IMG/VR virus record: IMGVR_UViG_3300027749_003864
Span: 1 to 46,894 of that record
Direction: 5' to 3' (one strand)
From: a virus
Length of the DNA stretch: 46,894 nt
Every line of letters starts with the position of its first letter. The stretch's first letter is position 1. Positions 15,385 through 23,471 of the stretch are shown one piece after another. The notes beneath the pieces were generated by a model. It saw only the letters and a program-made list of their open reading frames with translations, searched no databases and had not been told where the DNA came from. The position numbers and the translations under genes were made by a program.

Positions 15385-16533
15385 TTATTCTTTGTTCTTC
15401 ACTTGGATTTTCCCCGTTTGATCCTTGATCATATATGTCTTTTTTTTTGATTCTTCTTCGACTTTTGTTTCTTCGCCGTTACTATTAATATATGTTTCAC
15501 CAACAGCTAAACGTTCTTCAATTGTAGACTCTTCTAGTTTAACTTCTTCAACTACGATTGGTGTTTGATCTAATTCACTAATTACAACTGTTGAATCTGC
15601 CGTTGTAGTATTATTTGGTACTTCAAATTCTGGACCAGTTTGTATCCACTCACCACCAGGTTCTCGGACACCTTCAAAGTCTGTTTTAGTTTCTTTAGAT
15701 TCCTCTACTACAATTGGAGCATTGAAAGCTTCAGTTAATTCATCTGCTTGATCATCAATCCATGTTTTTTCTTTTTGTTCTCTAGCCCAACCAAATGTCA
15801 TTTGTGCGGCCAATAGCATGATAACTGCCAGCGGATCAAAGACAACAACAATTAAAATGATGATCCAAGTTACAGCACGTTCGAGCATCGACTCGTCTGG
15901 TGCTCGATCGTAGATAAATGCCGCGATATACTTAATTGGGCCAACTTCGGCTTCGACCTTGCGTACTTCTGCACGTATTGGGGCCGCTTCGTCGTTAAGA
16001 CTTGCAATAAGTTTCTGTTGGGCTTCAATATCTTTGGCAAGCGCAATGCGGTCTTTCTGTTGACTCTTACGTACAGCGTTGGCTTTGTCCGCACCTTTTT
16101 CATCTGTTGAGCGACCCATAATTTGGTCCACCGCTTCATCCATCTGTTTAAGTTGCTTCCTGTCAGCTTCGATATTCTCTTTGGCTGTTTTGATTTTCTC
16201 ATCATATATCGCTATCTTACTTCCAACATCACCACTTACTAGTGTTTGATCATTGTGTGCTTTAGAGAGGAATCCGAAGATACCCATTGATGTAATTAAC
16301 ATTAACACAACTACAGCAATGGTCATGTAATACTTCATGAAACGTGGAACACGTTCCCAATTTGCTTTTAACCAAGAGGCACAAACAAGTTTACCTACTT
16401 CCAGGGCAGAGCCCATGATAATAATCGGAATAGCGGCAGCAGAAAAAATAGCGGTGAGACCTACTACGGAATAGTAAATCGCCACCGCTGAGATTGTTAA
16501 TCCTGTAAGCAGAAGCAAATAAGCTAATATCAT
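15385..16533 (-). CDS. Multi-pass membrane protein with coiled coil, T4-like phage type
   Basis: 382 residues in the zero frame. Hydrophobic segments at about 1-22, 27-48, 68-91 and 220-249. A long charged coiled coil covers about 105-205, and an acidic Glu/Val/Thr-rich tail follows. The segment MILAYLLLLTGLTISAVAIY and the layout resemble a conserved membrane protein of T4-like cyanophages. Near the 3' end the codons TCA AAA AAA AAG form a dnaX-like slippery site; the zero frame stops 17 codons later. Overlap or close spacing with its downstream genes suggests an operon. Function unknown. Confidence 0.75.
   Translation of the reverse strand: MILAYLLLLTGLTISAVAIYYSVVGLTAIFSAAAIPIIIMGSALEVGKLVCASWLKANWERVPRFMKYYMTIAVVVLMLITSMGIFGFLSKAHNDQTLVSGDVGSKIAIYDEKIKTAKENIEADRKQLKQMDEAVDQIMGRSTDEKGADKANAVRKSQQKDRIALAKDIEAQQKLIASLNDEAAPIRAEVRKVEAEVGPIKYIAAFIYDRAPDESMLERAVTWIIILIVVVFDPLAVIMLLAAQMTFGWAREQKEKTWIDDQADELTEAFNAPIVVEESKETKTDFEGVREPGGEWIQTGPEFEVPNNTTTADSTVVISELDQTPIVVEEVKLEESTIEERLAVGETYINSNGEETKVEEESKKKTYMIKDQTGKIQVKNKE
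15439..15450 (-). other. Slippery run TC-A9-G, putative -1 frameshift or transcription-slippage site
   Basis: Minus strand reads TCA AAA AAA AAG in the membrane-protein frame and contains A AAA AAG, the heptamer of the dnaX -1 frameshift. The -1 frame downstream is open for 114 codons and lacks its own ATG. Only weak pairing (GGAT...ATCC) is seen just downstream. Confidence 0.6.
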
Positions 16534-16536
16534 TGA

Positions 16537-17145
16537 TTATGCATTAATAACTGTAGTTGTATCAATTAATGTTACAGTAACTTTACCAAGTAAAGTGGAT
16601 TGTGTAACATTGGCGTTTGCTGTAACAGCTTGGTCCGTACCTTCACCAGTAGTTGGATTATAAACACGACCCATTTCTGTAGTACCGTTATACAAGCCAA
16701 ATGCAACTGCGTTTCTAATCACTTTAGCAGTTGTGTCCATAGCAACATTGGCGGCATCGTTGCCCACTGTTTCAGCACCAATTTTAGCACCAGTCAATGG
16801 GATAAATGAATCTCTATCATACTTAACTGTAAAAGTTAATGAAGTTGCTTGTGCATCTGCATTAGCTTCAGTAATAGTAACATCTAAAACTTGGCAATCT
16901 GCTAGTCCAGACAATTGATTGATTACTTGTTTAAAACGCAAATTACCACGAGCACGACTCATTGCATGAGCTGTTGTGCTAGGTAAGCTACCTGCAGGGA
17001 AAAAGTCCCATGCATTTGGTGTGCATCCGCCATCTGCATGATTAATATCTGTAGTTGGGAACGCTGTTGAATTAGTCATATCAATTGCAACACGGTAAAA
17101 GTTTGGCTGTAATTGGTTTGTATCTTGTTGAAATCCTGATGGCAT
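16537..17145 (-). CDS. Probable virion structural protein
   Basis: 202 residues. Starts MPSGFQQDTNQLQPNFYRVA, an N-terminal pattern I associate with abundant structural-type proteins of T4-like marine phages. The remainder is beta-rich with many Thr, Ala and Asn (VTITEANADAQATSLTFTVKY, SFIPLTGAKIG). No enzyme motif. Good ribosome site (AAGGAG). It has both a late promoter (17176-17169) and a sigma-70-like promoter (17196-17224). Exact role unknown. Confidence 0.65.
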   Translation of the reverse strand: MPSGFQQDTNQLQPNFYRVAIDMTNSTAFPTTDINHADGGCTPNAWDFFPAGSLPSTTAHAMSRARGNLRFKQVINQLSGLADCQVLDVTITEANADAQATSLTFTVKYDRDSFIPLTGAKIGAETVGNDAANVAMDTTAKVIRNAVAFGLYNGTTEMGRVYNPTTGEGTDQAVTANANVTQSTLLGKVTVTLIDTTTVINA

Positions 17146-17168
17146 TATTATGCTCCTTAATTATCTAG

Positions 17169-17176
17169 TATTTATC
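17169..17176 (-). promoter_or_regulatory. Late promoter GATAAATA
   Basis: GATAAATA on the minus strand, 23 nt before the ATG at 17145, with AAGGAG between. Confidence 0.65.
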
Positions 17177-17195
17177 GCAGTAAGCCTAATGTATT

Positions 17196-17224
17196 ATTCT
17201 ACACTAGACTATGCGCTAAATCAA
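17196..17224 (-). promoter_or_regulatory. Sigma-70-like promoter
   Basis: Minus strand TTGATT (17224-17219), 17-nt spacer, TAGAAT (17201-17196). Upstream of the late promoter of the same gene, giving an early plus late arrangement. Confidence 0.55.
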
Positions 17225-17225
17225 G

Positions 17226-17567
17226 TTATTTGAATACAATTAATGCTAACATTGCAGCTTGTACAAAGAACCCTAATCCGATGGTTACAATGTTTAACAA
17301 GTCCTTTTGTATAGTAGCTTTTAGAAAAAAGCAGAACAATCCAGCCCAGCTAAAAAGCACCATGTCCACAGGGGGCATTTTTTCAGTTAGCCCTGTTAGA
17401 ACAGCTAGTTCTGTAGGGATTGTTGCCAAATGCAACAAAATTACAGCAACCCAGCCCATTGTTTCTGCACTTACATGGGGGGCATGTGTTTTGACATTTT
17501 CTACCCACAAGTTCAAATCAAAAAAGTTTTGTACACCTGTTTTAATTTTTTCTACAATTGCGTTCAT
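17226..17567 (-). CDS. Small membrane protein, three predicted helices
   Basis: 113 residues. Hydrophobic helices at about 36-57 (MGWVAVILLHLATIPTELAVL), 67-83 (VDMVLFSWAGLFCFFLK) and 92-112 (IVTIGLGFFVQAAMLALIVF); the N-terminus is amphipathic. It lies immediately downstream of a cell-wall hydrolase, so a holin-like role is conceivable, but no holin family is recognised. Unknown function. Confidence 0.6.
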   Translation of the reverse strand: MNAIVEKIKTGVQNFFDLNLWVENVKTHAPHVSAETMGWVAVILLHLATIPTELAVLTGLTEKMPPVDMVLFSWAGLFCFFLKATIQKDLLNIVTIGLGFFVQAAMLALIVFK

Positions 17568-17576
17568 TTTTAATCC

Positions 17577-18272
17577 TTAATTATAAAATATATGTCGACC
17601 AATTTTTGCCACGGGTTTTTTATTCCAACCTGGATTTATATAATCTCCGTGAAAGTAAAGTGCTTTCTTTAAATCGGGAAGTCTAAATCCTTCTAACAAC
17701 ACCTTTTTGGCTACTTCCATACTTTCTGTATAAATTGGACCGTTCATAGGTTTTTTGGCGCTTGGGCCTTCGCAATACCAACTGAACTGGCAAAGTACTT
17801 TTTCATATACTATATTTTTTTGGTAAACTACCTTGCAGATATCTCCGGGAAATTGTCCGCTTTCTGCACGGTTAATTGTTACTTGAGCCACTGCTACTTT
17901 ACCTTCAAAAGGTTCGTACCCGGCTTCATGATAGATATTACGAGCTAGACAATCTAATTGAGCTTGTCTCATTTGTGCTGTAATTGGACTCGCTGTTTCT
18001 CGAGCTTCTTCTAAATGCTGAAATTTCAGCAAAACTACGTGTTGGACTGTAAGTCCGATTGCTAGTATAACTAGTAAGTTTACTGCTAATTTGATAATCC
18101 GTATCATTTTTTTCTCCTTTACGGTGGATGAGGTATCGCTACTACCATCATTGATTATTGCTTGGCTGTGTTTGTTTCTCCTTTTAGTAGCCTTGCCCTC
18201 TAAATCTTTAGTGGACAATATATAGTTATCCTCTGCTGACAACGGTAAACAACTATTATTATTGTCGACCAT
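17577..18272 (-). CDS. SleB-type cell-wall hydrolase with N-terminal signal anchor
   Basis: 231 residues from the ATG at 18272, or 176 from the in-frame ATG at 18107, which has a much better ribosome site (AAAGGAG). The internal start begins MIRIIKLAVNLLVILAIGL, a membrane anchor. The C-terminal domain has CLARNIYHEAGYEPFEGKVA with the conserved Glu, then VAQVTINRAESGQFPGDICKV, as in the hydrolase-2 (SleB/CwlJ) family that cleaves peptidoglycan. Likely the phage lysis enzyme or a virion-entry enzyme. The 55-residue Ser/Lys-rich extension is unusual and may be a second form. Confidence 0.85.
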   Translation of the reverse strand: MVDNNNSCLPLSAEDNYILSTKDLEGKATKRRNKHSQAIINDGSSDTSSTVKEKKMIRIIKLAVNLLVILAIGLTVQHVVLLKFQHLEEARETASPITAQMRQAQLDCLARNIYHEAGYEPFEGKVAVAQVTINRAESGQFPGDICKVVYQKNIVYEKVLCQFSWYCEGPSAKKPMNGPIYTESMEVAKKVLLEGFRLPDLKKALYFHGDYINPGWNKKPVAKIGRHIFYN

Positions 18273-18275
18273 GCT

Positions 18276-18665
18276 TTAACGCCTCATACGAGCGATATCA
18301 ACTGCTTCCTCATCGCTAAAAATTGGCACGGCATTGCTTTTGTGCATGGTTGCAATACCTTTTACCTTGGTTCCTGTATAAACTTTTGGTGCAGACAAAG
18401 TAGCATTACCGCCGGTGTCTACACTTTTGAGATGAGATGTAGTATCACGACCTTCGGGAATTTTCAAACTATAATGCCCACTCAAACTGGGTGCTTTCAA
18501 AGCACGAGTACGTTTCTTTTCTTCTGCCTCGATGCCCCATTTCTTTTGGAGCTCTTTCCAAGATTCGTCCAATTCTCTAGCCTTTCGTGCGTGTTCTGCC
18601 GATGCGAATTTCTGTTTGCCCTTCTTCTTGCCATTAAGGCTAAGACTAGGGTGATGCAAATGCAT
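18276..18665 (-). CDS. Conserved phage protein of unknown function
   Basis: About 129 residues from the ATG at 18665 (MHLHHPSLSLNGKKKGKQKF); a TTG at 18683 would add 6 residues. Basic and low in hydrophobic clusters: RKARELDESWKELQKKWG is helical, and the C-terminal half is Ser/Thr/Lys-rich, ending EEAVDIARMRR. No domain recognised. It has its own consensus sigma-70 promoter, so early expression is likely. Confidence 0.6.
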   Translation of the reverse strand: MHLHHPSLSLNGKKKGKQKFASAEHARKARELDESWKELQKKWGIEAEEKKRTRALKAPSLSGHYSLKIPEGRDTTSHLKSVDTGGNATLSAPKVYTGTKVKGIATMHKSNAVPIFSDEEAVDIARMRR

Positions 18666-18702
18666 ACTCAAAATATTCTCCAAAAGTTATAACAATACTA
18701 GT

Positions 18703-18731
18703 ATTATACTAGATTATACTATTACTGTCAA
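18703..18731 (-). promoter_or_regulatory. Perfect sigma-70 promoter (early)
   Basis: Minus strand TTGACA (18731-18726), 17-nt spacer, TATAAT (18708-18703). It drives the gene at 18665 and lies in the short gap after iscA. Confidence 0.88.
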
Positions 18732-18737
18732 ACAGGT

Positions 18738-19064
18738 TTATACTCGAAAACTTTCACCGCAACCGCAACGGTCACGTTCATTTGGATTGATAAAATCAAA
18801 TCCTTCATTGAGTCCATTGCGGACCCAGTCCATTGTTAGTCCGTTTAAGTAGACAAATGACTTTTCATCTACTAATACTACAAAATCATTTTGAGCAAAG
18901 TTGATTACTCCAACTTCATGTTCGTAGCTGTCTACATATTCTAGAACATATGCTAATCCGCTACATCCAGTGGTTCTAACACCTATGCGTATTCCAACGC
19001 CTTTACCACGACGTTCTAAAGTTTGTTTAATTTTTTTACTTGCCGTGTTGGTTATATTAATCAT
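18738..19064 (-). CDS. iscA: A-type Fe-S carrier (IscA/HesB family)
   Basis: 108 residues, normal length. The three conserved cysteines are Cys34 (TTGCSGLAY), Cys100 and Cys102 (RCGCGESF). These bind Fe or a transient Fe-S cluster for delivery to apo-proteins. Overlaps the end of the halogenase-like gene by 8 nt and is the last gene of the operon that begins with iscU. Related genes are known in cyanophages. Confidence 0.93.
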   Translation of the reverse strand: MINITNTASKKIKQTLERRGKGVGIRIGVRTTGCSGLAYVLEYVDSYEHEVGVINFAQNDFVVLVDEKSFVYLNGLTMDWVRNGLNEGFDFINPNERDRCGCGESFRV

Positions 19065-20202
19065 TTATTAAATTATTTAATCTTGGATATAAATCTAAGT
19101 TTCCTAAATTTAATTTTAAATTCCAATATTCCCACATTGCATATTGAATTTCAAATGCAGGGACACTTGGATCAATAATTTTTAATAACTCTCTAAACTT
19201 AGGATCTTCTGCTTTTGATAATATATGATTGTATGCCGATAGTCTAGCATGTTTCCAAAATGCAGTATTATATTTGTTTGAACTAAAATAATGCAATAAA
19301 ATTATTGTTTCAATTTCTGAAACTAGTTGGAGGAAATAATTATTAACCGCCTCAACCGGGACATTATTATTCCATTGATCATAGGCAAGTTGCTGAACTT
19401 TAGTAGAAAGCCATAATGGAGTAGTTTCCATAGGTTCTAAAAACATACTTGCACTACCATTGTATACTATTCGTTTAGTAAAATTTTCTTTACGAAAGTA
19501 ATTTTTCCAAGAAAATGTGCCAGTGTTCTCGCTAGGTATTAATTGGTATTCTTCAAAGACATTAACAACATCGTCTTTGATGTCATCGACATTATTAATA
19601 TCTGTATTATATACATACCCAACAGCACACCTGTTTTGCAACGGTACACAAAACACCCACCCGTATGGTCTAGCAATAGTCAGTGTTTCATTAAACTTAG
19701 GGTAATCCCAGTAACACTGAGTTATATAAGCGCCGTTTACTGGGATTGAACTAGTAGTCGAATAATCATCAAAATTTGTTGGCCTGCCTGAACAATCAAT
19801 TACAAAGTCAGAATCTATATCTTCATTTGCAATATTTTTATCAATAAGTTTTATTCTTGGATTAGTCGATGCATAGTTAACTATATATTCTTGTAGTTTA
19901 ACAGCATTAAAATGATATCCTACAGCAGGTGGTGCAAAATAATTTAAAATAGGTTTTTCTGAAAACCCAATTTTTTTAACACCTGTTTTAAAAGTACCAT
20001 CTATTAAATGCAAATCACTATGTGTAAATCCAAATAAATCGTGAAGCTGTTGTGTAAATCCAACAAAGCCGCCTTCACCTACTGGTTGCGGCTTTATATT
20101 GCTGTCAAAGTACCAGTCTATTTCCCAATCGGTGTATTTTAGAAAATGTCCCACATTCATGCAACCTGCGGTGCCTTTTCCAACTATGGCTAATTTTTTC
20201 AT
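19057..20202 (-). CDS. Tryptophan-halogenase-like FAD protein
   Basis: 381 residues, shorter than true tryptophan halogenases (about 500-540). FAD-binding GKGTAGCMN at 9-17. TFKTGVKKIGF carries Lys72 at the position of the catalytic Lys (PrnA Lys79). The W-x-W-x-I-P motif is degenerate (GWVFCVPL). Similar proteins are common in T4-like cyanophages; their substrate is unknown. It lies between iscU and iscA with overlaps on both sides, so its translation is tied to Fe-S assembly genes. Halogenase activity is uncertain. Confidence 0.8.
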   Translation of the reverse strand: MKKLAIVGKGTAGCMNVGHFLKYTDWEIDWYFDSNIKPQPVGEGGFVGFTQQLHDLFGFTHSDLHLIDGTFKTGVKKIGFSEKPILNYFAPPAVGYHFNAVKLQEYIVNYASTNPRIKLIDKNIANEDIDSDFVIDCSGRPTNFDDYSTTSSIPVNGAYITQCYWDYPKFNETLTIARPYGWVFCVPLQNRCAVGYVYNTDINNVDDIKDDVVNVFEEYQLIPSENTGTFSWKNYFRKENFTKRIVYNGSASMFLEPMETTPLWLSTKVQQLAYDQWNNNVPVEAVNNYFLQLVSEIETIILLHYFSSNKYNTAFWKHARLSAYNHILSKAEDPKFRELLKIIDPSVPAFEIQYAMWEYWNLKLNLGNLDLYPRLNNLIND

Positions 20203-20579
20203 TTGTGTTTTTCTTTATAGTCTGCTATTGCAGCTTTGATAGCATCTTCTGCTAGAATTGAACAATGTATCTTTACAGGCGGGAGTGCAAGCTCTTCTGC
20301 GATCTGGGAGTTTTTAAGGTTAACAGCATCATTAATATGCATACCCTTAACCCACTCTGTAACCAACGACGAACTGGCGATTGCTGAACCGCATCCATAT
20401 GTCTTGAAACGAGCATCTCTAATAATACCATCTTTGTCTACCTTTATTTGTAGTTTCATTACATCACCGCAGGCTGGTGCTCCAACCATTCCAGTTCCTA
20501 TACCATCTTCATCTTTGGCAAAAGAACCTACATTTCGGGGATTTTCGTAATGATCTATTACCTTGTCTGAATATGCCAT
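20199..20579 (-). CDS. iscU: Fe-S cluster scaffold IscU
   Basis: 126 residues, full length. Cluster ligands Cys37 (with Asp39), Cys63 and Cys106. The HscA-binding motif LPPVK is intact at 99-103. In bacteria IscU receives sulfur from IscS, and an Hsp70 (HscA) with HscB releases the cluster. No IscS is in the window, so the host enzyme would be used. Its stop overlaps the halogenase-like gene start (ATGA), and it lies 5 nt after the carbamoyltransferase. Confidence 0.95.
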   Translation of the reverse strand: MAYSDKVIDHYENPRNVGSFAKDEDGIGTGMVGAPACGDVMKLQIKVDKDGIIRDARFKTYGCGSAIASSSLVTEWVKGMHINDAVNLKNSQIAEELALPPVKIHCSILAEDAIKAAIADYKEKHK

Positions 20580-20584
20580 TGTAA

Positions 20585-22219
20585 TTAACCTTTTGTTATT
20601 AATTTATTTACCTCGGGGAGATAAAGGTATTTAATTCCTGATCTCCTCAAAGTGCTTAATGCATCATCAATTGTTTCTACTAAGGGTTCTCCTCCTAAAT
20701 TAAAACTAGTATTAAATAAAATTGGAACACCAGTTTGATTATTAAACTCAGTTATCAAATTATAAAAATGAAAATTTTGTTCAATATTAATTGTTTGTAC
20801 TCGACACGTATTATCCACATGTACAATGCTTGGTATTTGATTTTTCTTATTTTCTAAAACATTCACAGCATACATCATAAATGGACTGTTAGACGTGTTA
20901 CGCATATCAAACCATTCGTGTACATGCTCTTCTAATACAGTTCCGGCAAACGGCCTGTACCATTCTCTTCCTTTTACACGATTAACAATGTCTTTACCTT
21001 GTTGTACTCTAGGGTCGAACAAAATACTACGATTGCCTAATGCACGAGGTCCAGCTTCTGAACCTCCTTGAAATATAGCTACTATATTTTCAGAAACTAA
21101 TAGATTAACAATGTCCGAGTAACTAACTGTTTGCTCAGTTTCATTTGATTCTAATTTATAATTGTAACTAGGAGTTGGACCTAGACAAAAAGATAATTGT
21201 TTATTTGGAGTCGTATTATTAGTAGTACTATAATAAGCCAGTTTAGCTATACCTATACTTTGCCCCCCATCGTGCGCAGGAGGGTCTATGAATACATTAA
21301 CGTCTTTAGGAATGTGTTTTAAATATTCATAATTAGCTACACAATTTAATGCATAGCCGCCTGATATTACTAAATTTTTAGAATTGGATAATTTAAGTGC
21401 GGTTAAAATTAAATCAGTGGCTACTGATTGAGTAGATTGCTGTACAGCATAACAAAGATTGGCCGCATCATATTGTTCTACTTCGTCAAGGAATGGCGCA
21501 GCATACATTGCTGTATTAGGCCTAAACAACTGTTTGTTAGGTGTTTTTTTACCGTTAACAGTTACATATATTTGTGGAATAGTTTCATCGTTCTTTCCGT
21601 ACGAACTTAATCCCATTGCCTTGCCGCACTCTAAATTTGTATGCCCTAAAGCAATACTTAGTGCAGAGTATATACTGGCAATACCTTGCTCATTAGCAAA
21701 GACTTTTTCTTCGTGAAACTTAGTAAGTTGATTATAGTTATTTCCAAACTTTTTATATATAGATGTAAATGTTTTTGGAAATTTTGCTAGATATATGCTT
21801 TCAACTTCGTATCCGGCTTTGCCAGCTTGGTCTAATTCGATATATTTTCCAGCAGCATCTATAACTACACATACCGCTTGGTCAAAACCAGAACTATAAA
21901 ATCCACTGGTTGCATGATATAGATGATGCTCACCATTATTAAACACTTGCCTGTGATTGTCAATTAATCCAAGTTTTAAGGCAAATTTAATAAACGGGCC
22001 TGCTTCATTTGTAGTATCTGATGACCCTACAGATATGGCTAGACAATCTACTTTATTCGTGTATTCAAGAACTTTAAGTAGTCCTAAGAATGGACTATCG
22101 TCGTATTTTTTTCGACTTAGTCTTTCTTCTTCTACATAAAAAACAATATTACCATTTTTAAGTAAACAAGTAGATGCGTTATGCCCTGTACTTATACCTA
22201 CAATCCAGTTGTCACGCAT
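20585..22219 (-). CDS. NodU/TobZ-type carbamoyltransferase
   Basis: 544 residues, full length. N-terminal Kae1-like domain: GISTGHNAST, the HHLYHATSGFY metal-binding block, VISGGYALNC and DPPAHDGGQS. C-terminal carbamoyltransferase part: EAGPRALGNRSIL and NTSFNLGGEPLV. Expected chemistry: ATP plus carbamoyl phosphate gives a carbamoyl-adenylate, which is transferred to a hydroxyl group. Phage members may modify bases or sugars on DNA; the substrate is unknown. First of the carbamoyltransferase-iscU-halogenase-iscA operon. Confidence 0.9.
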   Translation of the reverse strand: MRDNWIVGISTGHNASTCLLKNGNIVFYVEEERLSRKKYDDSPFLGLLKVLEYTNKVDCLAISVGSSDTTNEAGPFIKFALKLGLIDNHRQVFNNGEHHLYHATSGFYSSGFDQAVCVVIDAAGKYIELDQAGKAGYEVESIYLAKFPKTFTSIYKKFGNNYNQLTKFHEEKVFANEQGIASIYSALSIALGHTNLECGKAMGLSSYGKNDETIPQIYVTVNGKKTPNKQLFRPNTAMYAAPFLDEVEQYDAANLCYAVQQSTQSVATDLILTALKLSNSKNLVISGGYALNCVANYEYLKHIPKDVNVFIDPPAHDGGQSIGIAKLAYYSTTNNTTPNKQLSFCLGPTPSYNYKLESNETEQTVSYSDIVNLLVSENIVAIFQGGSEAGPRALGNRSILFDPRVQQGKDIVNRVKGREWYRPFAGTVLEEHVHEWFDMRNTSNSPFMMYAVNVLENKKNQIPSIVHVDNTCRVQTINIEQNFHFYNLITEFNNQTGVPILFNTSFNLGGEPLVETIDDALSTLRRSGIKYLYLPEVNKLITKG

Positions 22220-22232
22220 TTACTCGCTCATA

Positions 22233-22544
22233 TTAATTTGGTACTGCTACGATTTTTCTAGTATTAGTTTGTGGATCGATCATTTCTTCCCAATGATATC
22301 CTAATGGCGGTGTTTGCACATAGGGTTGAGGTTGTTGTATAATTACAGGCGGTTGTTGAACAACAACTTGCTGATTGGCACGATTAATTTCGTAACCAAT
22401 TACTCCACCAATAATTAACGGTGCAACCCAATTACCGCCACTGTAATAACCACCACCACGATAGTAACCACCATGATGGTGCCATTGTGCGTTAGCCGAC
22501 CCTACTACTGCCAATAATGACAAAGCTAAAATTAACTTTTTCAT
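22233..22544 (-). CDS. Small exported Gly/Tyr/His-rich protein
   Basis: 103 residues. Signal peptide 1-19 (LALSLLAVVGSANA). Then a His/Gly/Tyr-rich segment (WHHHGGYYRGGGYYSGG), a hydrophobic glycine-zipper-like helix (WVAPLIIGGVIGYEINR) and a Gln/Pro-rich part ending GYHWEEMIDPQTNTRKIV. Similar small secreted proteins occur in proteobacteria and their phages. Ribosome site AAAGGAG. Role unknown; likely periplasmic or in the outer membrane. Confidence 0.65.
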   Translation of the reverse strand: MKKLILALSLLAVVGSANAQWHHHGGYYRGGGYYSGGNWVAPLIIGGVIGYEINRANQQVVVQQPPVIIQQPQPYVQTPPLGYHWEEMIDPQTNTRKIVAVPN

Positions 22545-22600
22545 AATATACTCCTTTAAGCGTATACTAATATAACGCCTTAGGCTAATATTTAGTTGAC

Positions 22601-22795
22601 TTACTTTGGTTCTTTACGTGCGTTTTTAACTGCGGTAACATCGTTACGAGTTTCTTTACACAATTTTGCCAAATCTTGGCAAGCCTTACGAACACGAGTG
22701 CCAGCTGCGCCGACTTCTTTATCATAAAACTTTTCGAAGTCTGCTTCCATTGCTTCTACGATTGCTGTAAATTCTGCGTATTTGTTTTGAGCCAT
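22601..22795 (-). CDS. Histone H1-like (Hc1-type) small protein
   Basis: 64 residues. FTAIVEAMEADFEKFYDKE and GAAGTRVRKACQDLAKL match the Hc1 N-terminal helical pattern (ADFEKFYEKGNKAAGTRVRK type) known from bacterial histone H1-like proteins. It lacks the long Lys/Ala tail. Possible DNA-binding or nucleoid role. It has its own sigma-70 promoter (22836-22864) and an AAAGGA ribosome site, so probably early. Confidence 0.7.
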   Translation of the reverse strand: MAQNKYAEFTAIVEAMEADFEKFYDKEVGAAGTRVRKACQDLAKLCKETRNDVTAVKNARKEPK

Positions 22796-22835
22796 TTTAA
22801 TAATCCTTTATATTAAGTACGAATACTTATGCTGT

Positions 22836-22864
22836 AGTATACAGCAAATTAAAATAAATGTCTA
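22836..22864 (-). promoter_or_regulatory. Sigma-70-like promoter
   Basis: Minus strand TAGACA (22864-22859), 17-nt spacer, TATACT (22841-22836), about 35 nt before the Hc1-like start codon. Confidence 0.65.
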
Positions 22865-22865
22865 G

Positions 22866-23171
22866 TTAATTGGCAAACACGTTGCCGGATCCGGATGTTA
22901 TTGCGCCGCCGTCTGTTGAGTCGCCTACTCTGGCAACACCAACTCCTCCCACAAACACAGTTCCGGATCCGGCGTTAATTGCAGCCGCATGTTGCGCTGA
23001 ACAATTACGGCCACCATATCTATGGGTAACTGTAGGATTCCCTACACATTCAATAGGAATTCCATTTGCAAAAACTTTGGCGCCTGCACCGGTTGGTCCT
23101 GTGATAGTCGTGGTACCATCACAACCATGTCCGGTTGTTGTTGGGTCACCTTGTCTTGCTATAGCTGGCAT
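22866..23171 (-). CDS. PAAR-domain spike tip protein
   Basis: 101 residues, a stand-alone PAAR as in T4 gp5.4. Starts MPAIARQGDPTTTGHGCDG; further repeats are NGIPIECVGNPTVTH and VGGVGVARVGDSTDGG. PAAR proteins cap the needle (gp5/VgrG) and bind a metal through His/Cys near the tip. The ATG is preceded by CATAAATA with a 5-nt spacer and no ribosome site, so the mRNA is probably leaderless. Confidence 0.9.
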   Translation of the reverse strand: MPAIARQGDPTTTGHGCDGTTTITGPTGAGAKVFANGIPIECVGNPTVTHRYGGRNCSAQHAAAINAGSGTVFVGGVGVARVGDSTDGGAITSGSGNVFAN

Positions 23172-23176
23172 ACAAA

Positions 23177-23184
23177 TATTTATG
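23177..23184 (-). promoter_or_regulatory. Late promoter giving a probable leaderless PAAR transcript
   Basis: CATAAATA on the minus strand, spacer TTTGT, ATG at 23171. Same geometry as at 7541. Confidence 0.6.
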
Positions 23185-23470
23185 CTAGGGCAATTCCCGT
23201 AGTGGACTCAATAAATTGATCAGCAAATTGTTTGTCAGTTGGCTCTGCTACTGTTACTGTTGATTTTTGTAATTTAATTTCTTTATCAGGACTTACCGTA
23301 AACAAGTATGGCATTAGTCCTGGTCCTTTTGGGCCCATTCCGATAACCTGTGGATTTTTTAATTTATAATGTAACGGACCGTCTTCTACTAACTTGGCAA
23401 CCAGCTCTTCGCCACTTGTTAGTTTGAGTGTAACTACTTCGCCTTCTGCGAAACCTTTTGAAATAAACAT
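23180..23470 (-). CDS. Conserved small phage protein, possibly Sm-like
   Basis: 96 residues from the ATG at 23470 (MFISKGFAEGE), chosen because AAAGG lies just upstream. Longer starts overlap glutaredoxin. The pattern VVTLKLTSGEELVAKLVEDG followed by YKLKNPQVIGM resembles the Sm1/Sm2 strands of LSm-like barrels; this is suggestive only. It follows glutaredoxin after 1 nt. Function unknown. Confidence 0.6.
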   Translation of the reverse strand: MFISKGFAEGEVVTLKLTSGEELVAKLVEDGPLHYKLKNPQVIGMGPKGPGLMPYLFTVSPDKEIKLQKSTVTVAEPTDKQFADQFIESTTGIALA

Positions 23471-23471
23471 A

